Positions 33,836-45,064 of a DNA stretch of 64,000 bases are shown in pieces. The translations under genes and the position numbers were made by a program. Under the pieces are notes generated by a model. The model did no database searches. It worked only from the letters and a program-made list of their open reading frames with translations, and was not told the DNA's origin. Within the stretch, counting starts at the first letter, position 1. Each line of letters opens with the position of its first letter. This DNA is from Prosopocoilus inquinatus. Lineage: Eukaryota; Arthropoda; Insecta; Coleoptera; Lucanidae. Location of the stretch: the NCBI GenBank assembly GCA_036172665.1, contig CM069870.1, positions 70,804,212 through 70,868,211 of the forward strand, in the 5' to 3' direction.

Positions 33836-34600
33836 CTGATGCTTGATTCATCTGTTAGGTATTTCGCAATAAACGTTGCTTAGTTTTTTATTGCTCCAAA
33901 TGTTTATTGCTGGCAATGAAAATTGCAAACTACAAAGCGGCCTTTAAGTAATTCACGCAAGGCTCGCTAGATGGCAATCAATTTCAGAATCTGTCCAAGA
34001 AAAAAAAAAGAAAAGAACAGCGGACCACTTCATTTATTAAAAGGAAGTCATTTTACAATTATTGTTGTTGTTCTACCGCAAATCAAATTTCTTTTATTAT
34101 GCGACGGTTTAATCAAAGCTTCATAGATGGCGCTGGCTCGAAACGTCTTCTTTTTTTATTGATTTTATTTTATTTTTACTTTGGACACATTTAATTTTGT
34201 TTTTAATTACATTACGATGACGCAAAAAGTCGATGGACACCGTAGTACATTTAAAAACTCAATAGATGGCTCTGGTAAGAAAAACGTCTTCTTTTTCACG
34301 CACAGGTATTTAATTTAAATTGAACCAGCAGCGTTCGTTAGTTAATCAGCTCGAAACTTCCCTCCCATGAGCGCCATCTCGTCATTGTGTCAGAAAGCAT
34401 ATGTTGTTTCCCAGTTAAGTTTGAAATACGATGATGTTTCGCTGTTGGTGGGAAATTAGAATAAAATAACTTCCGTTTTTTTGCCAGAAGAAGGCGCCCT
34501 CTGTATAATTCCGAACGCACGCGGTTACGTTTTCCATTTAATTTTGAAATCAAATCAAATTGCCAAGTTAGAAGACGGAGAGAGGGGGTCGGTTCAGAAT
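33836..34600. repeat. Short repeat fragments carrying AGATGGC
   Basis: CTAGATGGCAATC (33968), ATAGATGGCGCTGG (34127), ATAGATGGCTCTGG (34263) and GAGCGCCATCTCGTCATTGTGTC (34370) occur about 100-160 bp apart. The last is part of a 75-bp unit repeated twice at 40010-40165. Confidence 0.6.
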
Positions 34601-36060
34601 GCAAAATGCTGTTGTTCGATACAGCAGTTCGCTTTTACTCAAGAGGTGGCGCCCCGAGTAATTCCAGAGACGCGCCGCGCCGACGACTTTATGTTTTGAA
34701 ATTTAATTCTGAATGCAGCCAAGTCGGCGTCCAGCCGGAAATGTCCGAGAGCAAGAATGAAATGCTATTAAAAAGAATTTCGGTTAGGATCGCTTCGCTT
34801 TTGGGGCAAGAGATGGCGCTGCGTACGACTTGATTTCTATCACACGGCGATTTTGTATCTTGAGATGAATATCGAGAATGCCGAGGACGTTCGCGTGAAG
34901 ATGAAATGCTGTTGTTATAGCGCTTCGCTCTTAATCAATCAAGAGATGGCGCTTCGAGTAATTCCAGAGACGCGCCGCGCCGCCAATTTTATGTTTTGAA
35001 ATTTAATTTTGAAAACAGCGAAGTTGGTGTTCAGCCGGAAACGTCCGAGCGCGAGAAAGAATGCTATTAAAAGCAATTTCGATTAGGATCGCTTCCCCTT
35101 TGGGAAAAGAGATGGCGCTGCATGGGACTTGATTTCTATCACACGGCGATTTTGTGTTTTGAGATGAATATCGAGAGTGCTGAGGACGTTCGCGTGAATA
35201 TGAAATGCTATCGTTATAGCGCTTCGCTTTTAATCCATCAAGAGATGGCGCTTCGAGTAATTCCAGAGACGCGCCGCGCCGTCGACTTTATCGTTTGAAA
35301 TTTAATTCTAAATGCAGCCAAGTCGGCGTTCAGCCGGAAACGTCCGAGCGCGAGAATGAAATGCTATTAAAACAATTTCGATTAGGATCGCTTCGCCTTT
35401 GGGCCAAGAGATGGCGCTGCGTGAGACTTGATTTCTATCACACGGTGATTTTGTGTTTTGAGATAAATATCGAGAGTGCTGAGGACGTTCGCGTGAATAT
35501 GAAATGCTATCGTTATAGCGCTTCGCTTTTAATCAATCAAGAGATGGCGCTTCGAGTAATAACAGAGACGCGCCACGCCGTCGACTTTATGTTTTGAAAT
35601 TTAATTCTGAATGCAGTCAAGTCGGCGTTCAGCCGGAAACGTCCGAGAGCAAGAATGAAATGCTGTTAAAAGCAATTTCGATTAGGATCGCTTCCCCTTT
35701 GGGCCAAGAGATGGCGCTGCGTGGGACTTGATTTCTATCACACGGCGATATTGTGTTTTGAGATGAATATCGAGAGTGCCGAAGACGTTCGCGTGAATAT
35801 GAAATGCCGTTGTTACAGCGCTTCGCTTTTAATCAAACAAGAGATGGCGCTTCGAGTAATTCCAGAACGCGCCGCACGGTCGACTTTATGTTTTGAAATT
35901 TAATTCTGAATGTAGCCAAGTCAGTGTTCAGCCGGAAACGTCTGAGCGCGAGAATGAATGCTATTAAAAGCAATTTCGATTAGGATCGCTTCCCCTTTGG
36001 GCCAAGAGATGGCGCTGCGTGGGACTTGATTTCTATCGCACGGTGATTTTTGAGATGAAT
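34600..36060 (+). repeat. Dimeric satellite-like array, period about 299 bp
   Basis: GAGATGGCGCTTCGAGTAAT recurs near 34941, 35240, 35539 and 35839 (GAGGTGGCGCCCCGAGTAAT at about 34643). The second site, GAGATGGCGCTGCGT, recurs near 34809, 35108, 35408, 35708 and 36006. The two half-units resemble each other around the site (CGCTTCGCTTTT...CAAGAGATGGCGCT), so the 299-bp unit is a dimer. Units are visibly closely similar. Confidence 0.9.
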
Positions 36061-36580
36061 ATTTTTGCGAGCTGATCACTTTCATTTTTTTTTAATTCCC
36101 TATTGTTTTTTGGTTCTTATCATTTTATTTTCGTCTCTTCTCGCAGAAACACAATTTTATTTTTTCTTCTCTAGTTTTGATTATTTCCGTTTTCTGTTGT
36201 GCCGTCGAACGGAACGCCATTTTTAATGAGAAATACCCCCTCCGCGGGCGAATTTGTTTTTCTTCCTAATTCGCGCTTCTCTTGTCGTCAGGCATTTGTT
36301 TTCGTTTCGTCTTTTTGTTTCCTTATTTTTTTGTTCAACTTTTCTTACTCCTATTTATTTTCCAAACATTTTGAAGCTCTCTGTATGACGCGGAATCGCA
36401 TTTTGACAATCGCAGAGCAATGTTTTCGTTTTATTCCTTTGTATTATATTTTTTCTTCTTATTTCCACGGGTAATTTTATTTTATTTATTTCGAATAAAT
36501 TTGGAAACCCGAATTTTTATTAAAAAAAAAAAAAAAACTGCACGGCCGTGTTTCTTCCTCCTCTGGTTGTTGTTGTGATT
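36061..36580 (-). other. T-rich sequence, no gene recognised
   Basis: T-rich tract ending in AATAAATTTGG and a poly(A) run at about 36520-36537. Frames are Phe/Leu/Ser strings. Confidence 0.5.
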
Positions 36581-36599
36581 ATTGTTATTGTTTCTTTTG

Positions 36600-36770
36600 G
36601 AGCCCCGAAAAAAAAGAAGCAGCACCGGTACCGAGTGGTACCCGCAGGAGGCTGACGTGATCCCCGACGAAGGAACCGATCATATACAGAGCGTTGCTGC
36701 TGAAGCAAGATGCGCTCAAAGCAACGTATGGAAATACGAAATAGACGAGCATGATCCACTGACCCACTGA
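36600..36770 (+). CDS. Unrecognised candidate terminal exon
   Basis: After a long pyrimidine-rich stretch, an open frame ends at TGA 36768-36770 and reads STGTEWYPQEADVIPDEG, then TDHIQSVAAEARCAQSN and WKYEIDEHDP. The composition (Glu, Asp, Trp, Tyr, balanced codons) looks like real protein rather than repeat. Acceptors CAG at about 36623 or 36648 could open it. The antisense frame is also open and hydrophobic, which weakens the call. No start codon and no partner exons were found. Confidence 0.22.
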   Translation, partial: EPRKKRSSTGTEWYPQEADVIPDEGTDHIQSVAAEARCAQSNVWKYEIDEHDPLTH

Positions 36771-37263
36771 CAACGTATACTAATTTCTGTTTTTTTTTTC
36801 CTTTTTCACTCCCACTTCTATTTTTGGGAAGGTTCGACGACCTCCTCGCAACCTTTCCACTCGAACGGACACGGCACTCCGAAGCATCCGAGAAGAGAAA
36901 TTTCGTATTCCTCCGAAACGTGCCTGCCTGTCGTTTTTTTCTCTTCTTCTTCTTTTCTTCTCTTGCCGTTTTCTTCTCTTGCTTTCGAACGTAAACGCAA
37001 TTAAACGGCGAAATCGCACACGTACACGACAGCGCACGTTCTCAAATACAGAAACGAAATCAGGTTGGGGGGGGCTTCGGGTTGGGTTGGATTTCATGAT
37101 TTCGGTTGGCTTCGATTTGTTTGTTTGTTTTGCGCAAGTAAAACCAAGCCAATTTCGATTCAAAAAAACCAATTTTGAATGAAAGAAGAAAAGAGAAGAC
37201 GGCCTTTTGAAGATTATACATATACCGGTCGTTGGTATAAAGTGTGAACATAGACAGTACACC

Positions 37264-37432
37264 CAGTGGCCACTCGTCGGGGTGAACAAGGAGTGGGCAG
37301 TACACACCCTGTCTTATTGAAGTCGCCTGTTCCGGTTCCATGTCGGGACAGCCCCGAAAAACAAATTTATTTGGGAAATGGATGCATCCCTTCCTTTTGC
37401 AGTTGTTGCTTACCCCAGCAGTAAATCATCAT
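37264..37432 (+). mobile_element. Truncated hAT-like copy
   Basis: CCAGTGGCCACTCGTCGGGGTG, GTTCCGGTTCC, CCCCGAAAAACAAATTTATTTGG and TTTTGCAGTTGTTGC match the element at 8334-8862 without its middle. It breaks off at AGTAAATCATCA, where the next element starts, before the expected CGAGCCACCACTG end. Confidence 0.65.
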
Positions 37433-37433
37433 A

Positions 37434-37725
37434 AGGCCTGTATTACACCTACAAGATTTAGAGCTGATTTCATAATAGGCCTTTAAATTTAAAGTTACTT
37501 TAGCCTAAAAAAAAAAATACATTTGTTTCCCTATACTTAAAGTGACTTTAAATTGAAGCTTCCTTGAAGTCTGATTATGAAAACGGCCGTAAATATTAAA
37601 TCTTGTACAAAGCGAGAGAGAGAGCGATAGCCTATCACAGTGAACGTTCATTGGTTCAATCGATGTCTCTTTGTCACTCTTCACAAGCGATTGTAACAAA
37701 TTTTATTAGATGTAGAACGGCTTTA
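37434..37725. mobile_element. Nested MITE-like palindromes
   Basis: An inner palindrome (about 37461-37592) has ATTTCATAATAGGCC and inverse ATTATGAAAACGGCC ends, resembling the PIF-type MITEs. It is bracketed by ACAAGATTTA / TAAATCTTGT, suggesting insertion into another element. The right part (37610-37690) matches the repeat at 17941-18045. Exact limits are unclear. Confidence 0.45.
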
Positions 37726-37729
37726 AGAA

Positions 37730-39240
37730 AGAAAAAAAACATAAGGTCGAACAATTGATTATATTAAAGTTAAATAAAGTCAAATAAGGAATTAGAAAAA
37801 AAAAGGAAGGAAAATAAACAATATTTAAATAATAATTATAAATAAAAAAGGTAACAAATAAAAGAGAAAGAAAACGGACGTTCAAATTATTATCAGAATA
37901 AAAGCACTCCTAAAATACAGTGAAATCAAACAAAAACAAAAAAAAAAACATTAAAAAGATGATCGCCGAGTTCGTCGATGAACTTGGGACGAAAATAAAA
38001 ATTGACTAACACTCAGTAAGTCAAATCGAATAAAAGAACAAAAGAAATCGACAAACGAAAATAGCAATCAATCGACGAGATGAAAATGTAAAATAAACTT
38101 AAACGGAGTAAGAGAAACAAATAAAAAGATTAATTAACAATTTGTAAAAATCAAGTCAAATAAATTATACCTAATTAAAAATGGAAAATAAAAACAAAAA
38201 ATCGACTGAAACTAAAAGAAGCAGTAAATTTCGATGGAGTGATCATATTAAAAATTAAATAAAATAAAGTCGAACGAGGAATTAAAAAAAGAAAATTAAT
38301 ATGTAAATGATGACGATAAAGTTATGGCAAAAATAATAATTGTACGAAACCAACAAAGAATCGAATTGATTTAAAAATCGCCGGGTTTTTGTCACACCCC
38401 AAAAATAGGTTGATGGAAAAGGACGATCAATTAATAATCTTAAAAAAAAAACAAGGAAACAAAATAGTTACAGTTGAAGCTAATAAAAGAGAGAGAAAAA
38501 AAGTAACGATCATTCGAAGGGATTAAAGCGTGAAATAAATTCAGATTGATTAAACGAGAAACAAAAACAAAACAGGGGATCAATTGTAATTGAAAATAAA
38601 ATCGAAAAGAAAAAATGAAAAATTGACGGTTCAAACATAAAAACAAAACAAGAGAAAAAAATAAACAAAGGTCGATCCTCTGATTATATTATTAAAATTA
38701 AATAAAGTCAAGTAAGGAATTGGAAAGATAAAGCAAAACAAAAGACGATCGGCGATGAAGACGAGACTAAAATAAAAATTCCATGAAACTAAAATGTGTA
38801 ACTCAAATCGAATCGAGAGCGTCGGCGAATTTTTGACCGAAAGTTTTTTTTTTGCGCAAAAGAGAATCGAAACTGATAATTCAAAAATCAAATAAAGTCA
38901 AATCAAATCAAGAAAAAGAGGAAAAAGATTTATACATTTAAAAAATAAAATAAAATGTAGACGAAAACAGATTGTCAAAATTATTTTTTTTTTAAATTTA
39001 TTCACCAGTAGAAAAAAACAATAAGCAAAAGATAAACTTAATACAAACATAAAGTAAATAAGATAGAGAATGTGAAACAAAATAAATTCTACAAAAAACG
39101 AGAGTATAGCATAAATTTTTTTCACATTATTAGGTATTATTAATAAAAATATTGATTAAATCTGAAAGGGGGTCGACGGAATTTTTATTTTTTTGTAAGG
39201 GGCGATGCCTAAAAAAAGTCGGGAACCCCCGGTCTACACT
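37730..39240 (+). repeat. Family A, diverged partial copy
   Basis: A-rich sequence with GATGATCGCCGAG, CAAATCGAATCGAGAGCGTCGGCGAATT and the junction CTGAAAGGGGGTCGACGG...AAGGGGCGATGCCTAAAAAAAGTCGGGAACC, as at 1613, 13599 and 44186. The GC-richer module and the GGGTAGGCAACC unit that follow in other copies are absent. Confidence 0.6.
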
Positions 39241-40480
39241 AAGGCTTTTATTTTATCTTTTTTTTATATAAGGCCCAGTTTATTAATTTAATTAATAAAT
39301 AATTTTGAAACGGACAGGTACGTCATTAAATTTAATCTTTTACAGTTTCTAAAGGTTAAAAAAATAGTGAATTTTATTACGTTTACGATTAGACAAAGAA
39401 ATTAGTTTTACCGCCTTTGGTGCAGGCAACCACACTAACAGCGGAGTTCGTTGGGTGGTCTATATTAAGGATTGTCGTTAGAGAAAATCTGATTTACTTA
39501 TTTTCAACTGACGACGCGCGGCGTCTCCTTAAAATTATTTTGTTTATAATTTTTAAAGATAAATCATTAGCTTTTTCCATTAATTCAGTCGAAAATTAAA
39601 ATAAAGTAAATCCTAGGTACTCATTTTTATACGCCTGTGTGAAATCTGAAAGAAACGGAAAATTGTTTAAACAAATGAAATTTAGGAAAATCGCATAATC
39701 GTAGTAAATTGTGATCGTCTAAATGTTTGAATTTACTGAATTTTCTGAACAGCGCCATCTCGTCTGCGTTTTAAGTAACAACAGCGTTTTTTTTTTCGAA
39801 TTAAAATTCTTTATGTTGTTTTGTTTTTTTTTTTATTTCGCCAAGAGAAAACTACAAAAACAAAAGATAATATCTAATACATACATAAAGTAAATAAGTG
39901 AGTAACTCCAAAACATTTTTAAATGAAAAGATATAGAATATAACTCTTGTTGTGAAACAAAAGAAATTCTACAAAGGGCCAGAGTAAGCATGAATAAAAT
40001 AATAAATAAACTTAAAGCTCCCTTCCCATCAGCGCCATCTCGTTATTGCGTCAGTAAGCTTTCGCTGTTTCCCAGTTAAATAAATTTAAAGCTTCCCTCC
40101 CATCAGCGCCATCTCATCATTGTGTCAATAAGCTTTCGCTGTTCCCCAGTTAAGTCGACCTTCTATGTCTGTGTTCTGTGCCTTACATAACGGACAGCGG
40201 CGGGCCTAGCTACATCCCAGTTATATTTTGAATTAAAAATTAAAAAAAATTAAAAAACATTATTTATTTTTTTATCTATTTGATAAATAACAAAATCTTG
40301 GAAGTTTTTTTTTTGTTTGCCACGGTTGAACTCCGCCCTTAACCGAATAAAGACAGGGCGAAGCTGTTTGTTTGTTTCTTTTTTTTTTCTAACCTAAATT
40401 AAATTAAATGAGGAATAAACGAATGACATTAAAGGCGCAGCAGTATTTTTCCTCCCGAGCATCAAGTTTCGATTTACGAC
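39241..40480. repeat. Mixed AT-rich sequence with two 75-bp units
   Basis: TCCCATCAGCGCCATCTCGTTATTGCGTCAGTAAGCTTTCGCTGTTTCCCAGTTAA-type units at about 40010-40085 and 40086-40160 are a direct tandem pair, with a third copy at 34345-34420. A single AGCGCCATCTCGTC lies at 39753. Nothing else noted. Confidence 0.6.
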
Positions 40481-40489
40481 CAGAAAAGA

Positions 40490-40830
40490 AAAAAAAGAAA
40501 AGGCGCCGTACGCAACTCTACGCCCGGGGCGTAGAAAAAGCGGGTTCGAGTCGTCGGCGCAGGGGGCCCCCCGCTTCGCATTCACGACGAAACGAAATAA
40601 TTAATTAAACCAGTCCGGAATTGCTACGCGAAATTAAGCAAGAACGCAAAGAGCCCGAAATCGTTTTGCGACACGCCGCCGCGCCGCCGCTGCCGCCGCC
40701 GATTGCTTTTCCACCACGGTCTGCCAACCGGCCCCAGTCGAATTTGCGCCGTCACGAAAAATCGGCTGTGGAATTTTCGGCGTGGTCTTGCGCAACAACT
40801 CTGCGTCTTTGAAATGTTCAAAAAACTTGC
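40490..40830. other. GC-rich, CpG-rich island, unknown
   Basis: GCCGCCGCGCCGCCGCTGCCGCCGCCG and flanks stand out from the surroundings. Open frames run through it on both strands, Arg/Lys-rich and Pro/Ala-rich, and match nothing I know. A promoter or 5' exon is possible. Confidence 0.25.
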
Positions 40831-41652
40831 GTCATTCAACTAAATGGGTCGTGAACTTTAAGACTTCAGCGGCGGGGTTTCACAAAAAAATTGTCAATCA
40901 GCGGTTAATTTAATTCTCTGATTAAGAAAGAAATTGAACCAAGTTAACAATAGTTTTGAAACAACAAATCACAGGTTTTAATCACGCTGTTAAATTAATC
41001 AGTGATTAAATAATTTGAGTGAAACTGGGGCTTAGTTTTTTCTTCTGTTCGTAATTCGGCGGCGAGTAATTTTGAATTCGTGAATTATTAATTAATTAAT
41101 TAATTAAATTGATAAACAATACTTTTGTGGTTTGTTGTAATAATTAAAATGCATTTCCAACGCGACGTGATTTGAATATCCTTGAGCGGCCTCCCGCCTA
41201 ACGAACATCACATGACCCAATTGCCCAATCGGAAGCACTTCTCGCAAACAGATACAAACGCCCCTTTATAATTTTTATCGTCAGGCAGCGGCGAATAATA
41301 AAAGCGAAAATATCACATTCGGTTCCTTTGAAATTGAAATTTTCCGGCAAGGACACCGACTTGCTGGTGTCTCATCACAACAGTCTACCATCTATGGATG
41401 CTGGCGGAAATGTTTGGCATTTATTACCGTCGGTATCTTTTGATCTTCCGAAAACGCAATAGAGGGTTCCGGGAAATTTACCGCATAAGGAAGACGTGGA
41501 AGGCGGCGTTATGAACGCGATGAGGCCGAAAGTTAATCGTTAATACCGATTTTAATTTCGAAATTAAGAAATTTAAACACGATTCTCACCTCGTCTTTAA
41601 TTTATCAACGCCGTGATTAAATTTTCTTTCACTCTCTTACTTAACTAACTTA
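40831..41652. other. No gene recognised
   Basis: Moderately AT-rich unique sequence with a (TTAA)n run near 41090. I see no frame or repeat of note. Confidence 0.5.
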
Positions 41653-41801
41653 GGCCCGGTTTCATAAGGGAACTAGAGGAGATTCTAAAATTAAAGTCAC
41701 AGTTAAATGTCAAAACAAAACAAATGCGAAATCAGTTATTTATACATAGGAATGGGAGTTTTATCTTAAAGTCTCCTTTAGTTCGATTATGAAACCGGGC
41801 C
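41653..41801. mobile_element. PIF/Harbinger-type MITE, copy 2
   Basis: The ends are GGCCCGGTTTCATAA and its inverse. AACTAGAGGAGATTCTAAAATT pairs with the matching AAAGTCTCCTTTAGTT arm. TTA stands on both sides (41650-41652 and 41802-41804). It closely resembles the copy at 19815-19960. Confidence 0.85.
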
Positions 41802-41900
41802 TTAATACTGAAATTCGCATAAAGCTGCATCGTTTATGTTTATTTTAATCACGGCTTTAGTCAGAGACGACTTTAATCATTTGGTGAGAATACGGCCCAC

Positions 41901-44900
41901 TGTTTTTAAAAATTAAAAAATCTTTGAAAGTCAACAAGCCAAGCCGAACTTAAACGAACCTAGCCCAACTAAACCGAACCCTACTACACTAAACTCAAGT
42001 GAACCCAACTCTTTTTAAAATAAACTTTTAGGCGTTAAGAACGTTTCAAGGACAAACCAAACCAACTGAACTGAATTCAAGTGAATCCAATCTAAGAAAG
42101 GAATTTTACAAAGGATAAAAAAGTACGGAATGATCAAAAATCTAAAATATAAGAAAATTCGAAAAAAACTGTAGAAGATTGAAACAAGAAACGTTAAACT
42201 TAAAAGAATTAAAACAAATCAAACAATTGGTCAAAAAATAAAATGTAGAAAAACGTTTCCAGGTGAAGGTAACCCGACTAGACTAAATCCAGCCTGCCTA
42301 AGGAAAGATTTTTTTTTAAAAAAACTTTAAAGTGTAAGAAATTATTAAAAATAAAAAAAAATGTTAATTATTAAAGATTTTAAAGAAATAAAAAAAAGTA
42401 AAAACCGGAAACTTGAAACAAGAAATACTAAATATTAATTAAAAGGAAACCCAACTAATTTAATAACTTGTTTAACTCTAAGTTCTAACTCTAAGAAAGA
42501 GACAGTCGATTTGAATACAGATGGAGGAAATTCTAGAATTTCGTCTCTTCAAGAAGATCTAACTGTTACATCATTTGTATCTTGCTTAAACCTCTTCCAC
42601 TTTTGAGAATTGTTTTCAGAACGGTAATTATTAAGTAGAAGAGCTTTTTTTATTGTCTTTTGCTTTTGGAACGCACATTTTTTTTCGTTCATCGTTTTCT
42701 TTCCTTGATCTTTTCTTGCTTGATCTTTTCCCATCTTTCTTCTTCTGCGTTCTTAAAAAAAATATGTCCGTTTAGTGTCTTTTTCTTTTGAATCCTTTTT
42801 ATCCTGTTTTGTCTTTTCTTTAGCATTTCCTCTCATTCGTTTGCTTTCTCCATTTTTTCTCGCGGCCTCGCCCTCCCTGACCTTCTGCTCTTTTCATGTG
42901 ACCTTTACTTTCCATCTCTTTTCCACCATTATCTCATTTTCCTCAGCTTTTTTTTCGATTGTATCCATTTGTTTGAGCTTTCTTTTGTCTTCTGGTCAAC
43001 AGCCAAACTTTTTTTTTATTTAAGAAGCTACTTACAGAGAGAATTGAAATAGTTTTTTTTTATTACCCGATGAGCCAGGGGCGGGCATCTGCCCCATTTG
43101 CCCCACCTTGGCTGCGCCCATGCCTACAACATCCTACAGATTTAAGAACTCCTATCGATCCTTACAGTTTCATTCAAGAAGGAGAAAAAGTAAGAAATGA
43201 AGTGAAAATAAAATGCAATCAAATGATGAATAAATTGAGATTTTTTTTTAGTTTTTTTTAAATAAATTAAATAAATAGTAAATAAGTAATTAAAAAAATA
43301 AATTGGTGCTAAATAAATTCAAGTAAAAGGAAAAACAAAAACAAAAGATGATAAACTGACAGTTAGAAAATAAAAATAAGTCAAATTAAACCGAATAAAA
43401 AAAAAACAAAATTCAATCTATTGATTGATTACACGTACAACAATTCCTTAATAAAACAAAACTAAAACAAAAACGAAAGAGGAAGAAAAACTATGAAATG
43501 AAATGAAAATAAAATACAGTCAGAGCGAATAAAACAGAAACAAAAGACGATCGTCGATGAAGTAAGGACGAAAATAGTTTTTTTTTTAATTTTTTTACAA
43601 AATTAAATGAATAATAAATAAATAATTTAAAAAATAAAGTAGTGTGAAATAAAATTAAGTAAAGAAAAAAAAAACAAAAGAAGATAAATTGACAGTTAGA
43701 AAATAAAAATCATATCAAATCAAATGGAATAAAAGAAAAAAAAACATTCAATGTATTGATTGATCATACGTATTAATAATAGAATTAAAATGAAAAAGAA
43801 AGAAACAAAAACAAAAGGAGATCGACGATGAAGATAAGTTGTGTCAAATCGAATCAAGAGCATTGACGAATTGTGAAACGAAAGTGTCAACAAAAGAATA
43901 AAACTGATGATGCGAATATAAAATAAAAATGAACGGATCGGTTTATAATTAAAAAAATTGATAAATTTTGAAACAAATGTTTGAACAACAGAAAAAACAA
44001 AAGAGAATAAAACTGATACTTAAAACGAATATAAAATAAAGATGATCGGATCGTTTTATAATTACAAAAATAAATAAATAAGGTCGAACAGAATCGCAGA
44101 TCAAAATTTAACAAAATTTAAGTATAACATTGTTATTATATCTACATCTACGTACTGTTATAGAAAAAAATAATGAAATTCGAAAGGGGGTCGATGAGAA
44201 TTTTATTTTATTGCAGGGGGCGTCGATGCTTAAAAAAATTGAGAACCGCTGGCATACACCGAGAGTTTCATTTCCAACGCCAAATGCCTGTTCCATCTGG
44301 TGTGAAATGCACTAGGTTGGCAACAGCTGTCAAAAAAATATCTTGCGGCGTCGCCAACCTGTCGAAAACAAATTTTCCTAGAAACGTGACAACCAGTTTG
44401 ATCACGTGGGTAGTAAGATAAGTTGAGTCAAGTCGAATCAAGAGCACTGACGGATTTTGAAGCGAAAGTTTGAACAAAAGAAAAAGACAAAAGCGTATAG
44501 AGATATTGAAGTATTACTAACAGTAACTTAATTTAAATAAAAAGAATGTTTATGGGTAGGCAACCAAAGTGACATCTCCGTGTGCCTCTGGTTAGCTACC
44601 TACATGTTTTTTTAGATACCCCCACAAGGCTCCTACAGGTTTGTTTTGAACCCCCATCGACTCTTACAGTTTCATTTACTGCGATGGGAACCTTCCAGAC
44701 CTAAATATTGCTAATGGTCTACTTAATTTAACTAAAAAGAATCTTTATGGTTAGGCAACCAAAGTGACATCTCCTTGTGCTCCTGGTTAGCTACCTACGT
44801 GTTTCTTTAGTGACCTCCACAAGACTCCTACAGGTTTGTCTTGGACTCCCAACGACTCTTACTGTTTTATTTACTACGATGGGAACCCCCAGACCTATCC

Positions 44901-45064
44901 CTGTCTTATGGGAATAAATGAATTATTATTATTATTATAATTAAATATTACTAATAGTCTGCTTAATTTAATTGAAAATAATGGTTATGGGTAGGCAACT
45001 TAAGTGACATCTCCGTGTGTTTCTGGTTAGCTACCTACATATTTTGTTTTCTTTTTAATAATCC
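41901..45064 (+). repeat. Family A repeat, copy 3 (about 3.2 kb)
   Basis: It runs from TGTTTTTAAAAATTAAAA to TTTTTAATAATCC, collinear with copy 2. It carries three tandem units of the 185-bp terminal repeat (GGGTAGGCAACCAAAGTGAC at about 44556, GGTTAGGCAACCAAAGTGAC at about 44750, GGGTAGGCAACTTAAGTGAC at about 44990), against one to one and a half in the other copies. A short (ATT)n run lies at 44922-44938. No coding capacity. Confidence 0.85.

Noticed and set aside
36780..37307. Longest open frame of the window, 175 codons on the minus strand
   Set aside because: Arg/Lys/Glu-rich and Phe/Ser-rich stretches come from pyrimidine tracts, it overlaps the hAT fragment, and no domain is recognisable.
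40495..40580. tRNA-like GGTTCGAGTC box
   Set aside because: No matching A box, the T stem does not pair, and no acceptor stem can be drawn.
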